A DNA stretch of 64,000 nt from the NCBI RefSeq assembly GCF_003129465.1, contig NZ_QFFF01000001.1, positions 2,341,501-2,405,500 of the forward strand, given 5' to 3'. The notes below the pieces were generated by a model. It had not been told where the DNA came from and ran no database searches. It was given only the letters and a program-made list of their open reading frames with translations. This stretch comes from Sphingosinicella humi. GTDB taxonomy: Bacteria > Pseudomonadota > Alphaproteobacteria > Sphingomonadales > Sphingomonadaceae. Position numbers and translations under genes: made by a program. Shown here piece by piece: positions 59,816-64,000 of the stretch; the first letter of the stretch is position 1, and each line of letters opens with the position of its first letter.

Positions 59816-60841
59816 CTATGCGTGCTCCGCCTTCTCCATCGCCGCCTTCGACCGCAGGCGCTGCGAGGCATATTTTAGCGCCATTTTGAACGTCTCATGA
59901 CCGAGGACAGATTCGATCTCTGCGACGGTGCAGCCGGCTTCCTCAAGCATCGATCCAGCAGCATAACGAAGGCCGTGAAGGGAGCGGTCGTTGGGCATCT
60001 CTTCGACCGCTCGGACAGCACGTCCTACGGCTGATGAGAGGCTGTTTGCATTATACGGGCGGCCTACAGCGCTCGTGCATATCATGATGCCGCGCTTGCC
60101 ATCAGCATCAAGCTTGCGGCGCAGATCGTTGAGGTGATCCCTGAGGACGGGGTGACACGCGATTATAAGCGGATTTCCGGTTTTGGACTGCCTCACCCGA
60201 ACAACATCGCCCTGAAACTGCTGCCAAGTCATTCGGGCTACGTCCGCGACGCGCTGTCCGGTATAGAGGGTTACCAGAATGACGGTCTTCATGAAGGCTG
60301 GCGTCTCTTTGAGCATCAGTGCAATTTCGGCCTCAGACCAGACGACATATTCCTTCTCGCCACCCTTGCGGCTCAACTTCTTGATCCCTGCGGCTGGGTT
60401 AAAGCCTTCTGCAACTAGGTCGTCCTCTTCCGCCCAGCTATAAAGGCGCGACATCATCTGTTTGATTTTATGAGCCTTACGTGGCGTGGCGGCGTAGTCA
60501 TCCCGCACCGCCTTGATCATTTTCCGAGTGACGAATGCGAACGGTTGGTCGCCCATCTCGCGGTCTATTAGATCAAGCGTCTGAAGGTAGTCCTTCTGCG
60601 TAGCATCCGACAGCGATGCTAGTTCAACGCTCTTGCGATATTTCGCTGTAAGCCAAGCTAGAGACTGACGGTTTTCGGTCGGCTCCGCTTTGTTCACTTT
60701 CGCCATCAACTCGCTGTAGCGCTTATGAAATGCCTCTGAGCCAGGCTGCTCAGGGAGGGGCACGTCGCCGATTTTACTGTGGCGGAAGCGCCAATAGCGG
60801 CCCTTGGCGATATAGGTGTAGCGGAGGTTAGTTCGTGCCAC
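59816..60841 (-). CDS. Tyrosine-type site-specific integrase
   Basis: 341 residues from a GTG at 60841. A SAM-like core-binding domain at about 60-150 (LAWLTAKYRKSVELASLSDATQKDYLQTLDL) precedes the catalytic domain. Catalytic residues: Arg in TGQRVADVARM (about 195), Lys in RQSKTGNPL, His289-x-x-Arg292 in LHGLRYAAG, His315 in VLGHETF and Tyr324 in ALKYASQ, so the enzyme looks intact. Its 5' end overlaps the HTH gene by 14 bases. It lies 108 bases from tRNA-Cys, the usual target class of such integrases, though on the 5' side of that gene. Confidence 0.93.
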   Translation of the reverse strand: MARTNLRYTYIAKGRYWRFRHSKIGDVPLPEQPGSEAFHKRYSELMAKVNKAEPTENRQSLAWLTAKYRKSVELASLSDATQKDYLQTLDLIDREMGDQPFAFVTRKMIKAVRDDYAATPRKAHKIKQMMSRLYSWAEEDDLVAEGFNPAAGIKKLSRKGGEKEYVVWSEAEIALMLKETPAFMKTVILVTLYTGQRVADVARMTWQQFQGDVVRVRQSKTGNPLIIACHPVLRDHLNDLRRKLDADGKRGIMICTSAVGRPYNANSLSSAVGRAVRAVEEMPNDRSLHGLRYAAGSMLEEAGCTVAEIESVLGHETFKMALKYASQRLRSKAAMEKAEHA

Positions 60842-61136
60842 GGCGACGCTCCAGGAACCGGCGTTCCACCTCAGCAGCTTCCGCTAATCGATCAGGCTCG
60901 GCAAGCGGTTGATTTCCCAAACGGTCAGCATATCGATCGAGGTCCGCGCGGTCCCACAGCACACACCTGCCGATGGTGTGAGCTGCGATATTGAGGCTTC
61001 GAAAGGTACTGGGGCTGACACCCAGATATGGGGCAGCCAATTCAATCCTCATAAGGCGCGGCCAGTCGGGCAGGATCGGTCGAACGGGAGCATCCCGTCG
61101 AGCCTCCTCTGACTGATTGACCGTCCCCAAGCTCAT
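60828..61136 (-). CDS. AlpA/MerR-like helix-turn-helix protein, probable excisionase or regulator
   Basis: 102 residues. The central part reads PRLMRIELAAPYLGVSPSTFRSL followed by RCVLWDRADLDRYADRL: the winged helix pattern of excisionase/AlpA-type DNA-binding proteins that select a site through the HTH and a short wing. Overlapped by the integrase start and itself overlapping the upstream gene's stop, so the three are translated as a unit. Directionality factor or transcription regulator of the element (inference). Confidence 0.78.
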   Translation of the reverse strand: MSLGTVNQSEEARRDAPVRPILPDWPRLMRIELAAPYLGVSPSTFRSLNIAAHTIGRCVLWDRADLDRYADRLGNQPLAEPDRLAEAAEVERRFLERRRGTN

Positions 61137-61669
61137 TAGCCGCTAACCTTCGCCTCTTCTGTAGGGGCGATTGCCTGAGCTGAGTGGAGGAGGAGATGCT
61201 TCGAGAGGACACCGTCGACCCGAAAATCGAGGCCTCTCAAGTCCGGATTGTTGAGAAAGGGAAGGATAGACCCGACGAAATGATCCTCGCGTCCATCTTC
61301 GTAAATTATGGTGGCGGCGGATGTCGTGCGGCAGACACGGACCTCTTTGACGGTTGCCAGGGTGTCGCGATGGCCGAGGAGATCTCTGATGGCGTGATGG
61401 AGAAACCAATCCGAGCCATCGGCATGCTTCTTGACCGACTTGAGCGACCGGATGCGGCTTGCCGTGGCGTCGGCAGCAGTAGGGATGCTGGATCCAGCGA
61501 GAACCAGGAGGATCCAAGCGGCTTCCGCCGGACCAATCGTGGGGGCGTTGGGGCCTCGCCCGCCCACAGGCAGCAGCTCCATGGAGCGAAGCTTCCGAGT
61601 GATCATGTCGAGGCTCGCCGCCGACGCGCCATATTGGGTGAGAAATTTTTCGAACTGTCGAACGTTCAC
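61136..61669 (-). CDS. Uncharacterised element-borne protein
   Basis: 177 residues from GTG at 61669, chosen because AAAGGAAG lies seven bases before; a TTG at 61708 is upstream. The N-terminus VRQFEKFLTQYGASAASLDMITRKLRSMELLPVGGRG looks like a DNA-binding helix bundle, followed by AEAAWILLVLAGS and a beta-rich second half (KEVRVCRTTSAATIIYEDGRED). I do not recognise the family. It is the first gene of the integrase operon, which fits a replication or regulatory role in the element (inference). The base composition is lower in GC in its promoter region. Confidence 0.6.
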   Translation of the reverse strand: MNVRQFEKFLTQYGASAASLDMITRKLRSMELLPVGGRGPNAPTIGPAEAAWILLVLAGSSIPTAADATASRIRSLKSVKKHADGSDWFLHHAIRDLLGHRDTLATVKEVRVCRTTSAATIIYEDGREDHFVGSILPFLNNPDLRGLDFRVDGVLSKHLLLHSAQAIAPTEEAKVSG

Positions 61670-61929
61670 CGTGAAACTTCCTTTCGTGAAAACCACAATA
61701 GAACCCAATTGGAGAAGTTACAAATGGAATTTTTGCAGCCTTTGTCCTTCGTGGGTGCGCCTACAGGTCTAGGGGGCGAGAACTAACCGGGTTGAAGAAG
61801 GTCAGCGTCTTCGGGAACTCAAGCTGCTGCCGCGAGAGAAAAGGCTCAGGGCACCCTCAAGCCAAGGTGGGTTCGACCGAGACCCCCGGCTGGGTTAGGC
61901 TCAATAAATGAACTCAGAGGGGAGGGGAT

Positions 61930-62463
61930 ATGTCTGCAGATTTAGGTTTGATATTGCGAGCTGCACATTTCGCAGCTCAGCGGCATAGCACGCAGCGCCG
62001 CAAGGATGCGGCCGCTTCTCCCTACATTAATCATCCGCTGGCGGTCGCTGCGATCCTGGCGGAGGAGGGAGGCATCACCGACAGCGTCACAATCGTCGCG
62101 GCCCTGCTACATGACGTGGTCGAAGACACCGTGACGACGCCGGATGAGGTCCACGAACACTTTGGTGGGGAGGTGGCGAGCGTCGTCGCTGAAGTCACAG
62201 ACGACAAGAAATTGGAGCCGGCTGAGCGTAAGAGACTTCAGATCCAGAAAGCGTCCTCAAAGTCCGAACGAGCAAAGCTCGTGAAGATGGCCGACAAAAT
62301 CGCCAATTTGCGAGATCTTGTGAGCTGCCCGCCCCCTGATTGGGATCATCAACGTCGGTGTGACTATTTCGAGTGGGCGCATCAGGTTGTGGAAGGCTTG
62401 CGAGGCGTTAGCAGGCCCTTAGAGGAGGCCTTTGATCGGGCTTATGAACTCAGGCCCGCTTAA
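61930..62463 (+). CDS. Stand-alone HD-domain (p)ppGpp hydrolase, Mesh1/SAH type
   Basis: 177 residues, only the hydrolase module of RelA/SpoT. Motifs: [17 protein letters not shown] (His35), the H61-D62 pair in [10 protein letters not shown] with Glu65-Asp66, [20 protein letters not shown] and [15 protein letters not shown], all in the order of SpoT/Mesh1 hydrolases. No synthetase, TGS or ACT domain. GAGGGGAGGGG gives a strong ribosome site. Known activity of the family is removal of the 3'-pyrophosphate from (p)ppGpp. It lies in the segment with the integrase on the opposite strand; a role in neutralising an alarmone-producing toxin or in host control is inference. Confidence 0.87.
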   Translation: MSADLGLILRAAHFAAQRHSTQRRKDAAASPYINHPLAVAAILAEEGGITDSVTIVAALLHDVVEDTVTTPDEVHEHFGGEVASVVAEVTDDKKLEPAERKRLQIQKASSKSERAKLVKMADKIANLRDLVSCPPPDWDHQRRCDYFEWAHQVVEGLRGVSRPLEEAFDRAYELRPA

Positions 62464-62723
62464 CGGTTGAAGACTCAAAATGGATGGCTCCGGCTTCCCG
62501 CGCCATTTCGCCATCGCTCGATGGTCTGATTTGCGCCCATTGCTGCCGGGCGAGCCGCTAGCGGGGGTGCCGACAATTGGAATTGCTGTCATGCGGGTTG
62601 ATGTCAATCTCGATCGAAAATTGTGCGCTGATCGGTCAAGCTATTGGGTTCACACCGAGGATTGACACACGCAGTAGCGGGAGCATGGCCTGTCGCCAGC
62701 CTACAATCTCCAGGGGATTGCAC
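62464..62723. other. Non-coding or degenerate stretch between the HD hydrolase and the zinc-ribbon gene
   Basis: 260 bases. A 61-codon frame at 62480-62665 exists but has no ribosome site and its translation shows no pattern. I see no RNA gene, terminator or repeat here. Confidence 0.4.
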
Positions 62724-63038
62724 TCAAGTCTGCTGGACCCACTGCTTCGCGCAAGAAGGGCACTTTATCCTCAGCTGCTTTCGGCGGGGCACCCGCATCC
62801 TCCGACTACAGCTCGGACAACTGAGCACAGCGGCAGCCGCTTCAGCCGTCCAGGTTGCAAGATCTCTTTCATCAACCAGCACGTTGCCTTCTTCATCTTC
62901 AACCTGAGCAAACAAGTGACCATTCTCAGCTTTTGCCCTCGCAGCTAGCACCGCTACATACAGATCATTGAAAGGGTGCCGGTCGATGTGGCCTTCTAAA
63001 GGACCATACATTGGCATTGCTGCAGCGTAGAATGTCAT
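62724..63038 (-). CDS. Small zinc-ribbon protein of unknown function
   Basis: 104 residues from ATG at 63038 (GGAG six bases upstream). The C-terminus has two CPSC pairs (Cys74/77 and 93/96) spaced as a zinc ribbon, with basic residues between (RRMRVPRRKQLRIK). The N-terminal part begins MTFYAAAMPMYGPLEGH and is mixed. The frame extends to 63368 but overlaps the next gene's start and lacks support. Not recognised; zinc ribbons of this kind bind nucleic acids or mediate protein contacts. Divergent from the DUF885 gene. Confidence 0.62.
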   Translation of the reverse strand: MTFYAAAMPMYGPLEGHIDRHPFNDLYVAVLAARAKAENGHLFAQVEDEEGNVLVDERDLATWTAEAAAAVLSCPSCSRRMRVPRRKQLRIKCPSCAKQWVQQT

Positions 63039-63328
63039 GACGGCTCCGCCTCCGACTGTGCTCTGCTCGATATGCCGGTCGAATCTTAAAGGCGGCTTTC
63101 CACTCTTCCTCCGCCACTCACCGAAGGGGGGCGCTTTGGCCCCCTCTTGCACGAAGGACGGACGGTCCGCTCGCGGCCAGACGGAGACGTTCGGCTGTGC
63201 TGGCATTGCAGACATCTGCTCAGCGGCCCTTCCTGGCGCGTCAGCATAGAACGTCTGACCTCGTGATAACTGCAGCTTCACCGCATCCATCGGGGCCGAT
63301 AAGCTGACCTCACAGGAGGGTCCCAAAT

Positions 63329-64000
63329 ATGCGCCAATCGCTTCTTCTCGCCGCCAGCGCCTTCGCATTCGCTGTGCCTTCGTTTTCTGCCGTCTCGGCC
63401 CAGGCGCCGGCAGTCGTGGCGGAGGCGGAGGACGCGCGCTTGTATGCGTTCCTGGACAAGGAATTTGCCGAGCAGCTGCGACACAATCCTCAACTGGCGA
63501 CGCGGCTTGGCATGAAGGAGGGACAGGATCGGCTCGACGACATCAGCGAGGCCGCTGAGCTCCGGGAGCTGGAATGGCGCCGCGCCAGCGTTTCGCGCAT
63601 GAAGTCGCAATTCGACCGCGCCAAGCTCTCCCCAAGCGCGCAGGTCAACTACGACATCTGGGCGCTTGAGCTCGACCGTGCAGAGCTCCGCTACCGCTAC
63701 CGCCAATATTCGCCGCCTTTCTACTCGTTCCTCTATTCGGCACATTCGCGGCTGCCCGATTTCATGATCAACACGCACGTCGTGCAGGATGCGGCCGACA
63801 TGCGGGCCTATGCAGCCCGCCTTCGCGCCATCCCGGCAGTGCTGGACGAAGCCATCACCCAAAGCCGGGCCTCCGCTGCGATCGGCGTGCACGCACCGAA
63901 ATTCCAGGTCGAGCGTGTGATCGACGGCAGCCGGGCCATCATCACCGGTGCACCGTTCGATGAAGGCGCCGCCTCGCCTCTGTGGGCCGATGCTGAAGCC
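63329..64000 (+). CDS. DUF885-family exported protein, 3' end outside window
   Basis: First 224 codons of a second DUF885 protein. ATG at 63329 follows AGGAGGG by eight bases. A Sec signal (SLLLAASAFAFAVPSFSAVSAQA) precedes the mature N-terminus EAEDARLYAFLDKEFAEQLRHNPQLATRLGM, the same layout as the gene at 51098 (short helix, then a 'G' motif). The HH...H peptidase motif lies beyond the edge. Its signal is Sec-type, unlike the twin-arginine-type leader of the 51098 protein. Confidence 0.88.
   Translation, partial: MRQSLLLAASAFAFAVPSFSAVSAQAPAVVAEAEDARLYAFLDKEFAEQLRHNPQLATRLGMKEGQDRLDDISEAAELRELEWRRASVSRMKSQFDRAKLSPSAQVNYDIWALELDRAELRYRYRQYSPPFYSFLYSAHSRLPDFMINTHVVQDAADMRAYAARLRAIPAVLDEAITQSRASAAIGVHAPKFQVERVIDGSRAIITGAPFDEGAASPLWADAEA

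Noticed and set aside
62480-62665. A 61-codon frame considered as a transposase remnant
   Set aside because: The few transposase-like residues (RWSDLRPLLPG) are too short and there is no inverted repeat or target duplication.

Overview
The window is GC-rich with high coding density. Its dTDP-rhamnose genes, exosortase/PEPxxWA-CTERM locus, class II DAHP synthase, malate synthase G, HAE1-type RND pump and translated REP repeats point to a sphingomonad-like alphaproteobacterium (inference from gene families; no 16S in the window).

Region 1 (1-12.1 kb) is an exopolysaccharide and exosortase locus. It holds the 3' end of a polyprenyl-phosphate sugar transferase, a tightly coupled rfbA-rfbC-rfbD-rfbB set for dTDP-L-rhamnose, a PilZ protein with both c-di-GMP motifs, a membrane glycosyltransferase and a polytopic partner. 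These are followed by EpsD-like lipoprotein, a small accessory membrane protein, EpsI, an exosortase of the XrtV type, and one PEPxxWA-CTERM substrate. Then come about 0.7 kb with little recognisable coding sequence, tRNA-Glu(CTC) and a short class II DAHP synthase.

Region 2 (13.8-31.0 kb) is the most unusual part: two convergent operons that look like one electron-transfer apparatus. The + strand operon encodes an 811-aa fusion (flavoprotein, two cyclic-nucleotide-binding domains, four [4Fe-4S] clusters), a membrane protein with paired His for two b hemes, an FHA-domain membrane-anchored protein with ten CxxCH motifs, and a CpdA-like cyclic-nucleotide phosphodiesterase. The - strand operon encodes a pentaheme cytochrome, a tandem HbpS/GlcG lipoprotein, an outer-membrane beta-barrel in the same reading frame behind a single amber stop, and a 1362-aa decaheme protein with LVIVD propeller repeats. 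A CcmI-like TPR protein precedes them. I infer a cAMP-responsive route carrying electrons from NAD(P)H or ferredoxin through the inner membrane and periplasm to the outer membrane; no substrate can be read from the sequence.

Region 3 (31-53 kb) is mostly housekeeping and metabolism: an acetolactate-synthase-type ThDP enzyme with an aldehyde dehydrogenase, a Rap1a/Tai-like protein, a membrane CNB-domain protein, an M3 peptidase, a CHASE2 adenylate cyclase with a coupled secreted protein, an APH-fold kinase, malate synthase G, a small beta-barrel protein, RF3, a BaiN-like flavoprotein, a DbpA-like helicase, a YaiI-family protein and a DUF885 peptidase. With the cyclase, both halves of a cAMP circuit and two CNB receptors lie within 26 kb.

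Region 4 (53-59.6 kb) is a complete RND efflux operon (adaptor, pump, outer-membrane factor) with a divergent TetR regulator and palindromes between them.

Region 5 (59.6-64 kb) starts at tRNA-Cys(GCA) and carries a tyrosine integrase, an AlpA/MerR-like HTH protein, an unknown protein, a stand-alone Mesh1-type (p)ppGpp hydrolase and a zinc-ribbon protein: a small island or its remains. The 5' part of a second DUF885 peptidase runs off the right edge. At least three families of dispersed inverted repeats lie between genes, and two of them touch the starts of coding sequences.
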